Shown here piece by piece: positions 5,151 through 11,090 of a DNA stretch of 11,090 nt. The position numbers and the translations under genes are program-made. Each line of letters opens with the position of its first letter. Position 1 is the first letter of the stretch. Under the pieces are notes generated by a model. That model was not told where the DNA came from. It saw nothing but the letters and a program-made list of their open reading frames with translations, and did no database searches. Source of the DNA: an uncultured Thermomicrobiales bacterium (GTDB lineage: Bacteria; Chloroflexota; Chloroflexia; Thermomicrobiales; UBA6265); NCBI GenBank assembly GCA_902806365.1, contig CADCWJ010000561.1:1-11090 (forward strand), written 5' to 3'.

Positions 5151-7367
5151 TTACTGCACCAGTGTCGCCACCGCGAGCAGGACGAGCTGCGTCGTCGTCT
5201 GCGTGTTGTCGAAAGAGACGGCGGTGATGAGGTCATCTGGCGTGTGGTGGAGCGGGCTCATCCCGTACAGTTCCCGAGCGACCATCACGGCCGCGATCCC
5301 CTGTTCGCGAACCTTGTTGTCGTCGGCAACGATGTTCGGGTTCTGGCGCGTCGCCAGCTCCTGCCCCAACCCATACCCTTCGTTGATCTCGACGATCAAC
5401 TCCGTCATCCACGCCGAGTTCGCGTCGGTGTTCAGCCAGATCAACGTGCCCTGCCGGTCGGACCCGACCGAGTCGATGTTGAACACGCCCTCCACCGGAA
5501 CACCATCGGCGACGATCTTTCGGGCCCAGCTCTTGGACCCGAGGATCCCGACCTCTTCGCCGTTGACGAAGACGAGCCGCACCGGATGCTTCAGCTCATA
5601 CCCACCGAGGATTCGCGCGATCTCCAGCGAGGCCGCCATCCCGGTCGCGTTGTCGTCCGCCCCTGGGGCATTGCCCGCGTCTGTGGAGATCGAGTCCAGA
5701 TGCGCCAACACGCCATACACCGCGCTGTTATCGGCGCCCGGCACTTCTCCCACGACATTGACGAGCAGAAGCCCGTCCGGCGTCAGAAAATCCTCGTACC
5801 AGACCTTCATGCCGAGCGCTTCCATCCGCTGAAACAGATACTCGGACGCGATCGCGTTACCGGTCAGCGAATAGAAGCGTGTCCCGACGCCCGATCCATC
5901 GGTGGAGCCGGCACCCTGCAACTCGCGCACGGTCGTCTCGAGGTTGGCACGGTCTACCTCGTCGAGGAGCTCACCGATATCGATGTTGGCAAGCGGCGTT
6001 CGTTCCCTCGCATCGGCTGTCATCGGCACGGGCGCGGGCGCCATCTTGAAAACCTCGTAGCCGTTTTCGGTAAGCGGCGTGACGAGCGCCGGAACCTTGG
6101 CGACCTCGACGACCCGGTACCGATCGACCGCGTCGAGGATTGTTCCGAATTCCTTGACGGCGGAGTCATCCACTGGCCCCGCGGGCATGCGAACGACGTA
6201 GGCGTTGAGCGTGTTGACCGTTGGCGAAACGAGCGTGGTAGCCGCTCTGGACGCGATCGACCCCGCGCCCTCGCGCGACGCGACCACCCACGACCACTCT
6301 TCGGCGGCGAATGACGGCCGGGTTCCCGCCTCGGCCAGCGTTGCGTCAAGGGAGGACGACTTTGCCACCCGCACCAGGCAGGTCGCCTGACACGCCTCTG
6401 CCACCGCATCCTGCGCTAGGGTCGGGGCGCCCGTTCCGTCGCTGGACGCCGCAACCGGCGGCGAATCTGGGGCACGCACCGACGTGCCCGTGCCGTCGCC
6501 GAGGGCCACAACCGGCGTCGAGGCGAGCGCGATATCGGCATCGGCGGGATTCAGGATTCCCTCCGGTTCCTGGCCCCCTTCCGGTGTCTCATCCTCGCTT
6601 CGCCGGTTGTCTCCGCCGCGCTGTCGTTGTTCGGTCGGTGCCGGTGGCTCCGTTGGCGCCCCGCTGCTTCCCGGGGTGGGCGTGGACGGCCCCACGGTTC
6701 CGTTGGACGGAGCGGTCGGCCCGAATACATTCTGCGCCGGAGGTTCGGGCGTCCGCTCGTCATCCCCGTCGCCGCCCGCCCGGTTCAGCAGAAATCCGGC
6801 AACCAGGATCACCAGGATCGCGCCAAGTCCGATACCAAGCACCGTGCGCGAGAGACCCCCGACTCGCTGCACGAGGCCATCGAAGGCGCCGCTCATGCCG
6901 CCGCCAACGCTCGACCGGGCGACGGTCCGGGTGTGCCGGAACCCTTTTTCGTCGACCCGTTCGGATCCCGCCCCGCTCGTGTCAGTCCCCTCATTGGGCG
7001 TGGCACCGGCCGAGGCCCCGCCAGCGACAGAATCCCGCCAGTAGCGACGCGGTCGCTCCGGCGACGTCCCCCCGGATCTGCCCGCGCTCGGGGATCGACC
7101 GGGGATTCGCTCCTTCTTCACGCCCTCCGGAAGCGGCCCGGGTGTGGTGCGCCTCGGGTTTCTGAACAGATCGGCGGAGGAGCGAGTCAGCGAGCCGAAG
7201 TCCGCCTTGTCGGCCGGAGACCGCTGGCCGGATGCTCCCCCGGTTCTCTCGCGGGAACCTTCATCCCCGTCACGAGGAGCTCCGCTTGGCGAGCGAGCCC
7301 CGCCGGGATCGTTACCGCGTCGAGACCGCGACTGCCCGCCGGGTGTTGGGGGATCATTTGCTGACAT
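5151..7367 (-). CDS. Membrane-anchored M28-family zinc aminopeptidase with long disordered N-terminus
   Basis: The 738-residue product has three parts. Residues 1-170 are rich in Gly, Ser, Pro and Arg and look disordered. One hydrophobic segment, about 174-194 (LGIGLGAILVILVAGFLL), is followed by a Pro/Thr/Gly linker to about 275. A C-terminal M28 catalytic domain spans about 465-738. Its zinc ligands match leucyl-aminopeptidase-type enzymes: His556 in LAHLDS, Asp571/572 in PGADDNATG, the Glu604-Glu605 pair in NGEEVG (base and ligand), Asp632 in NIDSVG, and His708 in LHHTPDD. The region 320-450, with Cys326 and Cys330, is unrecognised and may be a propeptide or accessory domain. The topology suggests an Arg-rich cytoplasmic N-terminus and an external peptidase removing N-terminal residues from peptides. 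ATG 7367 has GGAG at 7378-7375, seven bases upstream, and overlaps a small upstream ORF. Substrate specificity is unknown. Confidence 0.9.
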   Translation of the reverse strand: MSANDPPTPGGQSRSRRGNDPGGARSPSGAPRDGDEGSRERTGGASGQRSPADKADFGSLTRSSADLFRNPRRTTPGPLPEGVKKERIPGRSPSAGRSGGTSPERPRRYWRDSVAGGASAGATPNEGTDTSGAGSERVDEKGFRHTRTVARSSVGGGMSGAFDGLVQRVGGLSRTVLGIGLGAILVILVAGFLLNRAGGDGDDERTPEPPAQNVFGPTAPSNGTVGPSTPTPGSSGAPTEPPAPTEQRQRGGDNRRSEDETPEGGQEPEGILNPADADIALASTPVVALGDGTGTSVRAPDSPPVAASSDGTGAPTLAQDAVAEACQATCLVRVAKSSSLDATLAEAGTRPSFAAEEWSWVVASREGAGSIASRAATTLVSPTVNTLNAYVVRMPAGPVDDSAVKEFGTILDAVDRYRVVEVAKVPALVTPLTENGYEVFKMAPAPVPMTADARERTPLANIDIGELLDEVDRANLETTVRELQGAGSTDGSGVGTRFYSLTGNAIASEYLFQRMEALGMKVWYEDFLTPDGLLLVNVVGEVPGADNSAVYGVLAHLDSISTDAGNAPGADDNATGMAASLEIARILGGYELKHPVRLVFVNGEEVGILGSKSWARKIVADGVPVEGVFNIDSVGSDRQGTLIWLNTDANSAWMTELIVEINEGYGLGQELATRQNPNIVADDNKVREQGIAAVMVARELYGMSPLHHTPDDLITAVSFDNTQTTTQLVLLAVATLVQ

Positions 7368-7512
7368 CGCGTCGCTCCATTGGTGAGCCGCACATGGAGA
7401 CGTGACGACCTACCCTGAATGGATATGGCGGGCAGGGAGCGCCTCGTCCCGTCAGTCGACCCACCTGGGCCACGGCGCTCGCGGAGAACGGTTTGATTCG
7501 GGTTGATCGCAT
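7354..7512 (-). CDS. Possible 52-residue leader ORF overlapping the M28 peptidase start
   Basis: An ATG at 7512-7510 with AGGGG seven bases upstream, inside the purine-rich GGAGAAAGGGG at 7530-7520, opens a 52-codon frame. It stops at TGA (7356-7354), 14 bases inside the M28 gene and in another frame. The product is basic and begins MRSTRIKPFSASAV; it contains PCPPYPF and has no recognisable domain or convincing signal peptide. The strong ribosome binding site and the stop/start overlap are what a translationally coupled leader would show. A GTG at 7545 could extend it to 63 residues but ignores that site. It may instead be untranslated 5' leader. Support is positional only. Confidence 0.35.
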   Translation of the reverse strand: MRSTRIKPFSASAVAQVGRLTGRGAPCPPYPFRVGRHVSMCGSPMERRDVSK

Positions 7513-7836
7513 GGATACACCCCTTTCTCCCTTACCGTTCGCCACAAAGCGATTACCTCCCAGTCGAACGTGAACCTAGCCTAGCAAAACCGGGACCACA
7601 TTGACGAACGGGCACATCGTATCGCATCCGCGCCACGACCATCCGAACAGGGCTCCAACTTCGACCTCAGCCTGCGCCTCCGGCGGAAGCCAGGGCTGAA
7701 ACCATCCCCACCTTCACGGAAGCCGAGACCTCCGCTGGTGGCGGGATCCGGGCGCGAGCTTACCCGGTTAGCCCGCGCTGACCGTGAGCCGCGAGGATCA
7801 CCCCCCGGCCGCCTACGTCGCGTTCTCCATCGGAAG

Positions 7837-7871
7837 GCCTCGGGCTCTCGCGACGTCGCGGAGCCCGAGGC
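7837..7871. repeat. Long near-perfect inverted repeat in non-coding DNA
   Basis: GCCTCGGGCTC (7837-7847) pairs exactly with GAGCCCGAGGC (7861-7871). After one bulged T (7848) the inside is itself a perfect palindrome, CGCGACGTCGCG (7849-7860). The whole element therefore folds as a 17-base-pair stem with one bulge and almost no loop, or as a cruciform in DNA. It is not followed by a T-run on either strand and is not beside a stop codon. It resembles a REP-like unit or a binding site more than a terminator; no second copy was noticed in the window. Confidence 0.5.
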
Positions 7872-8103
7872 TGACGAGAATGCGGTGCTTGGCGAGGGCC
7901 TCCGGGTCTCGCCCGCGCGAACGCCCTGCAACGGCGAGCCTGGCTACATCTTCGCCGGTACCATGCCGAGGCCCGGCGTCCCGGCCGGGGAGGTAGCGGC
8001 TGCACCAGTGTCGCCGCCGGGATCATGGTGAAACCGCCTCCGGCCTCACCATCACGTCAACGACTGCCCCAGGTCGAGCCGGAACGGTTCCGTGCGAGCC
8101 GGG

Positions 8104-8109
8104 TTGACA
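8104..8109 (+). promoter_or_regulatory. Consensus -35 hexamer TTGACA upstream of the MFS gene
   Basis: TTGACA occurs 64 bases before the chosen MFS start, and a second TTGACG begins at 8111. Neither has a good -10 at 16-18 bases (candidates are GATTCC at 8127 and AACGAT at 8135). This is a possible sigma-A-type promoter with a weak -10, supported by position and the -35 match only. Confidence 0.3.
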
Positions 8110-8173
8110 GTTGACGCGATCCATGCGATTCCTGAACGATAGACGATGATTGACGGCTCCCCTCGAAGGATCC

Positions 8174-9472
8174 ATGGCGCTCCCAGGTCACGATTCCACG
8201 GCCGCGCCGATCGCCTCTGGCGACGGCCCATCAGGCAGATTCCCCGCCTTCCGGTATCGCAACTACCGACTCTTTTTCATGGGTCAGCTGGTGTCCGTCA
8301 CCGGAACCTGGATGCAGTCGCTGGCACAGTCGTATCTCGTCTACGAGGTACTCAGGTCGTCTCCATTTGAGCTTGGGCTGGTCAACGTCTTCCAGTTCGC
8401 GCCGGTCCTGCTGCTCGGCATCCCGGCCGGGATCGTCGCCGACCGGCTTCCGAAGCGAAGCATCCTCGTCGTCACCCAATCGGTCTTTTCGTTCCTTGCG
8501 CTGGTGTTGACTGTGTTGATCGCGCTCGGGCAGATCGAGATCTGGCACGTTTACACCGTCGCGACCGTATTCGGGATCACCAACGCCTTCGACATGCCGA
8601 CGCGCCAGGCGTTCATCTCGGAGATGGTCGGCCGGGAATCGGTGATGAACGCGATCGCGCTCAACGCCACCATGTTCAACACCGGGCGCGTGCTCGGGCC
8701 GGCAATCGCCGGAGTGGTGCTGGCAACGCTCGGACCCGCGGTCTGTTTCGGGATCAACGCCGTCTCCTACATCGCGGTGATCGCGGGCCTGCTGATGATG
8801 CGTATCACGCGCGAACCATCCCGGGCCGTCGGATCGGCGGGCGCCCGGCTTCGGGAGGGCCTTTCCTATGTGCGGGCCACGCCCGACATCCTGCGGACGA
8901 TCATCCTCGTCGGCGTCGTCGGCATCTTCGGGATGAATTTCCAGGTCTGGGTGCCGATCCTTGCGTCCGACAGCTTCGGATCGGGCGGCGAGACATATGG
9001 CCTGCTCTTTGCGGCAATGGGGGGCGGCTCGCTGGTCGGCGCGCTGGCACTGGCGACGTTTGGCCGCGACCCGAGCCGGTTCCGGATGCTGATCGCCGCA
9101 ATCGGTCTCGGCCTCGTCGAGGTCGCGCTCGGTATCGGCGCCACAATCCCGATACCTCTCGCGATCGGCATGATCCTTCTGGCCCTTGCCGGCTTCGCCT
9201 CGAGCAATGCTATGTCCACGGCGAACTCGATCGTCCAGACAACCTCGTCCGATGCGTTGCGAGGGCGCGTGATGGCTGTCTACATGACTGTCTTCGCCGG
9301 CACGGCGCCCTTTGGCTTTCTGATTACCGGCTTCATCGCCGACCGGTTCGGCGTGGGAACATCCCTCACGCTCTCCGGCGCGGTCACATTCCTGGCGACC
9401 GTCATCATCGTCCGGACCCAGCGCCAGCGTCCTGTCCCCGCCCCGCGGGCCGTTCCGATCCGGGGCGACTGA
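8174..9472 (+). CDS. Major facilitator superfamily exporter (MFS_3, EntS-like)
   Basis: This 432-residue integral membrane protein has about twelve hydrophobic segments in two halves. RNYRLFFMGQLVSVTGTWMQ (29-48) starts the first helix as in MFS_3/EntS-type exporters. GIPAGIVADRLPKR (82-95) is motif A between helices 2 and 3, and FDMPTRQAF (139-147) with GRVLGPAIAG (171-180) marks helices 4-5. The second half begins near 240 after a cytoplasmic loop, and LRGRVMAVY (362-370) with GFIADRFG (386-393) repeats motif-A-like features. Relatives use the proton gradient to export siderophores, drugs or other small molecules; the substrate here is unknown. I chose ATG 8174 because it leaves a family-like tail and has GAAGGA at 8165-8170, although the spacing of three bases is short. 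An in-frame TTG at 8150 would add eight residues. It is divergent from the M28 gene, with the next gene 139 bases downstream on the same strand. Confidence 0.9.
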   Translation: MALPGHDSTAAPIASGDGPSGRFPAFRYRNYRLFFMGQLVSVTGTWMQSLAQSYLVYEVLRSSPFELGLVNVFQFAPVLLLGIPAGIVADRLPKRSILVVTQSVFSFLALVLTVLIALGQIEIWHVYTVATVFGITNAFDMPTRQAFISEMVGRESVMNAIALNATMFNTGRVLGPAIAGVVLATLGPAVCFGINAVSYIAVIAGLLMMRITREPSRAVGSAGARLREGLSYVRATPDILRTIILVGVVGIFGMNFQVWVPILASDSFGSGGETYGLLFAAMGGGSLVGALALATFGRDPSRFRMLIAAIGLGLVEVALGIGATIPIPLAIGMILLALAGFASSNAMSTANSIVQTTSSDALRGRVMAVYMTVFAGTAPFGFLITGFIADRFGVGTSLTLSGAVTFLATVIIVRTQRQRPVPAPRAVPIRGD

Positions 9473-9611
9473 GCGGCGGTCTCAGGCACCATCTCGCCCG
9501 CCCGCAACCTATGATTACCTCAGCGGCCCCACGTCCGCGGCCAGGTTGGTTGCCAGCTGGAACGCCCGACGACACCCTCGCTTTCGTGTTCGCACTCGTA
9601 CAGGAACAGGC

Positions 9612-10619
9612 ATGGGCTTCAGTCCATTCATTCTCATTAGTCTCTTCTACGTCCTGATCGGCGTCCGTTCCATTTATCGACTCTCGAGATCATGGCAAAC
9701 CGTCTGGGACGACCGCTTCACCCCATCCGACCGGGCCCTCGTCGACGAAGCCGCCTTCTTCATCCTGATCCCGATCGCGGTCGCCCTGCACGAGCTTGGA
9801 CACGCCGTCGCGATCTGGACCCTCGGCGGAGAGGTTCTGGATTTCGGCTATTACGGCTTTGCGGGATATGTCGCGTACGACCCCTTCAACTTCTCCGCCG
9901 TCCAGCAGACCATCGTCGCCGCTGCCGGCACCTTCGTGAATCTTGCGCTCTGTCTCCTCGGGCTGGCGGTCGCCTTCCTCTGGCGTCCACCGCTTCGGGC
10001 GCCGATCAATGAACTCTTGCTCCAGTTTGTGTTTCTCTCCGGCATCAACGCCTTCATCGTCTATCCGGTGCTCGATGTCGCCTCCGGTCTCAACGGTGAC
10101 TGGCGCCAGATGTACGAGAGCGGCGTGCCCTGGCTGACGGCACTCCTCGTCGCCATGCAAACCGCCGTCATCTTCGCCGGCTACTGGCTTCTCACCAATG
10201 ACGTCGCCAGGGCCAGGATCGCGAGCCTGACTGCCATTCCCTCCGGATTCGAGCGTGGGCTGCTCGGGGGCATACGGCCCGGCAAGGTCGACCGCGCGAC
10301 CTTCTCGCCATCCGAACGGGCGCTCCACGACGCCTCCGACCGCGTCGCCAGCGGCTGGCCCGAACAGGTCCGGACCGATGTCCAACGCTTCGATGGCGGC
10401 ACCGCGCTGGTCCTTCAATGGAACGTCGGGGGGCGTCCGCGAGCGGTCGCGGCGCGTACGCTCGCCAGTGGCCGAACCGATATTCTCGGCCTCTCGATGA
10501 TCGGCACGAAGCAGGAATCGCCGCCCCGCCTGCTCCATCGCTGGCCGACCTTGCCCTCTGTCGATGAGCTGACGCTGGGCATTCGTCTCGCCATGGAAGC
10601 GGTCGACCGGGAAGGCTGA
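9612..10619 (+). CDS. M50-like intramembrane metalloprotease (HELGH membrane protein)
   Basis: This 335-residue protein has about five hydrophobic segments (roughly 3-22, 47-71, 97-123, 134-158, 173-195) and a soluble C-terminal part of about 135 residues. The zinc motif HELGH (60-64) lies in the second segment. AAAGTFVNLAL (103-113) resembles the small-residue/Asn block of M50 proteases, and INAFIVYPVLDVASGLNGDW (145-164) is where the third zinc ligand is expected; Asp155 or Asp163 could serve. M50 enzymes cut transmembrane or membrane-proximal substrates such as anti-sigma factors. No PDZ domain is seen. The C-terminal domain is unrecognised. I chose ATG 9612 because AGGA (9602-9605) lies six bases upstream; a TTG at 9546 would add 22 Arg-rich residues with no site. 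A TATGAT at 9510-9515 may be a -10 element, with a poor -35. The third-ligand assignment is tentative, so it could be a divergent or inactive homologue. Confidence 0.75.
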   Translation: MGFSPFILISLFYVLIGVRSIYRLSRSWQTVWDDRFTPSDRALVDEAAFFILIPIAVALHELGHAVAIWTLGGEVLDFGYYGFAGYVAYDPFNFSAVQQTIVAAAGTFVNLALCLLGLAVAFLWRPPLRAPINELLLQFVFLSGINAFIVYPVLDVASGLNGDWRQMYESGVPWLTALLVAMQTAVIFAGYWLLTNDVARARIASLTAIPSGFERGLLGGIRPGKVDRATFSPSERALHDASDRVASGWPEQVRTDVQRFDGGTALVLQWNVGGRPRAVAARTLASGRTDILGLSMIGTKQESPPRLLHRWPTLPSVDELTLGIRLAMEAVDREG

Positions 10620-10736
10620 TCCGGAGCCAAAGTCGCTCTCTTCACGCTAGTGGTTCGCCGGACGACCAGATTGCCCAAGGGGACCACTGGCCGTGCCGGA
10701 TAAGTCACGCGGGGGATCAGCCGGGGGGCGATCGAG

Positions 10737-10750
10737 AGCGCCTTGGCGCT
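10737..10750. other. Short hairpin in the 168-base convergent gap before the redoxin remnant
   Basis: AGCGCC and GGCGCT pair over six bases around a TT loop, followed by TCCCC. It lies in the gap between the M50-like stop (10619) and the redoxin stop on the other strand (10790). AGTGGT near 10650 and ACCACT near 10684 form another weak inverted repeat. Either could contribute to termination, but no T-run is present. Confidence 0.25.
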
Positions 10751-10787
10751 TCCCCAGATACCACGCGCGGGCGTTTGACGTCCGGCG

Positions 10788-11090
10788 TTAGCCGTCGTGC
10801 ACTCCAGTGGCGGTTCCGCTCGCCAGGGCCAGGACTGCCTCAGCGCCCACGGCGACCTCCGATGCAATCCTTCCCGCTGCATCCACAAGCACCGCCGAGG
10901 GCGTGTCCTCGGCCCCAAAGGCCCGTCCGTCCGGTGCCGAACCCCTGGTCGAGCAGGACCGTCGAGCGCAGGTCCATTGCCCGGTTCTCCTCCACCGTGC
11001 CGGTCGAGACCACCAGCAGCCTTGGCGCCGCAGTTGGCGGATTGGCTTCCCACGCCTTCAGGTCATCGAGCATCCGGCTACAAAATCCAC
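10788..11090 (-). pseudogene. Thioredoxin-like redoxin, C-terminal part, with a one-base frameshift; 5' cut by window edge
   Basis: The minus strand reads in one frame from the edge as xGFCSRMLDDLKAWE..., RLLVVSTG and RSTVLLDQGFGTGRT. The partial codon at the edge ends in GT, which would fit Cys and complete a CGFC active site. Near 10921-10925 the reading must shift by one base. The second frame continues AFGAEDTPSAVLVDAAGRIASEVAVGAEAVLALA and stops at TAA (10790-10788). TPSAVLVD carries the thioredoxin cis-proline, so the two halves make one TlpA/redoxin-type domain that would reduce or form disulfides, usually in the envelope. The extra base lies in a GGG of ACGGGCC, next to a GGAC-GGAC repeat, so slippage, a sequencing error or genuine loss of function are all possible. 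Read without the shift, the upstream frame ends early at about 10840 with a Gly/Cys-rich tail unlike the family. Confidence 0.72.

Larger units (their letters stand above)
7513..8173. other. Gene-free stretch between divergent M28 peptidase and MFS genes
   Basis: Several overlapping open frames exist on both strands, but none has a good start, a recognisable protein motif or believable composition; they are Arg/Pro-rich products of GC-rich DNA. What I can see is a long hairpin at 7837-7871, a shorter one pairing GGTGA (8027-8031) with TCACC (8046-8050), and the small palindrome CGGAAC/GTTCCG at 8080-8092. A 16-base match to the end of the M28 gene lies at 8000-8015. It should also carry the promoters of both flanking genes. 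Decayed coding sequence or an unannotated RNA are both possible. Confidence 0.5.

Noticed and set aside
4226..5236. Minus-strand open frame of 336 codons opposite manC
   Set aside because: It is an antisense shadow of manC, with low-complexity Arg/Asp composition and no start signal.
5076..6314. Plus-strand open frame of 412 codons opposite the M28 gene
   Set aside because: It is the antisense shadow of the M28 catalytic domain, whose zinc ligands are all in order on the minus strand. The shadow has no recognisable protein features.
7738..8031. Plus-strand open frame of 97 codons in the gene-free stretch
   Set aside because: It runs through the long hairpin, has Arg/Pro-rich composition, no ribosome binding site and no recognisable motif; overlapping frames on the other strand look equally good, as expected of non-coding GC-rich DNA.
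9546..9611. TTG start adding 22 residues to the M50-like protein
   Set aside because: No ribosome binding site precedes it and the added residues are Arg-rich and unlike a membrane protein N-terminus; ATG 9612 has AGGA at a good distance and begins directly with the first membrane segment.

Overview
This is a GC-rich bacterial window of dense, mostly ordinary chromosomal genes. I saw no rRNA, tRNA, CRISPR array or insertion sequence. The compact ManA/ManC pair, the APH-type phosphotransferase with a W-T-P-A-V-H start, the membrane-anchored M28 peptidase and the CGFC-type redoxin would suit a Chloroflexota (Thermomicrobia-like) or actinobacterial genome. That placement is an inference from gene style and base composition, not from a marker gene.

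Layout. (1) 1-852, plus strand: the 3' part of a tyrosine recombinase whose two active-site histidines look replaced. (2) 927-1697, plus: an aminoglycoside-phosphotransferase-fold kinase whose stop codon lies inside a strong inverted repeat. A second, perfect palindrome follows in the 65-base convergent gap. (3) 1763-3774, minus: a two-gene operon of mannose-6-phosphate isomerase (manA) followed by an ADP-ribosylglycohydrolase-family protein, joined by a 4-base GTGA stop/start overlap. (4) 3932-5059, plus: mannose-1-phosphate guanylyltransferase (manC), divergent from manA across 157 bases. (5) 5151-7367, minus: a 738-residue M28 zinc peptidase with a long disordered cytoplasmic N-terminus and one membrane anchor, preceded by a possible 52-codon leader ORF overlapping its start. 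(6) 7513-8173: about 660 bases with no credible gene but several hairpins. (7) 8174-9472, plus: an MFS exporter. (8) 9612-10619, plus: a membrane protein with an HELGH motif, probably an M50-like intramembrane metalloprotease. (9) 10788-11090, minus: the end of a thioredoxin-like redoxin gene broken by a one-base frameshift and cut by the window edge.

How the genes fit together. ManA (fructose-6-phosphate to mannose-6-phosphate) and ManC (mannose-1-phosphate plus GTP to GDP-mannose) supply two of the three steps to GDP-mannose. The phosphomannomutase that links them is not in the window. The tight coupling of manA to an ADP-ribosylglycohydrolase-family gene is the most intriguing functional association. 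The M28 peptidase, MFS exporter and M50-like protein are all membrane or envelope proteins but are not obviously one pathway. I did not find convincing evidence of a wholly new multi-gene system. The best leads are the atypical recombinase, the manA-ADP-ribosylglycohydrolase coupling, the architecture of the M28 protein with its leader ORF, and the unexplained hairpins.
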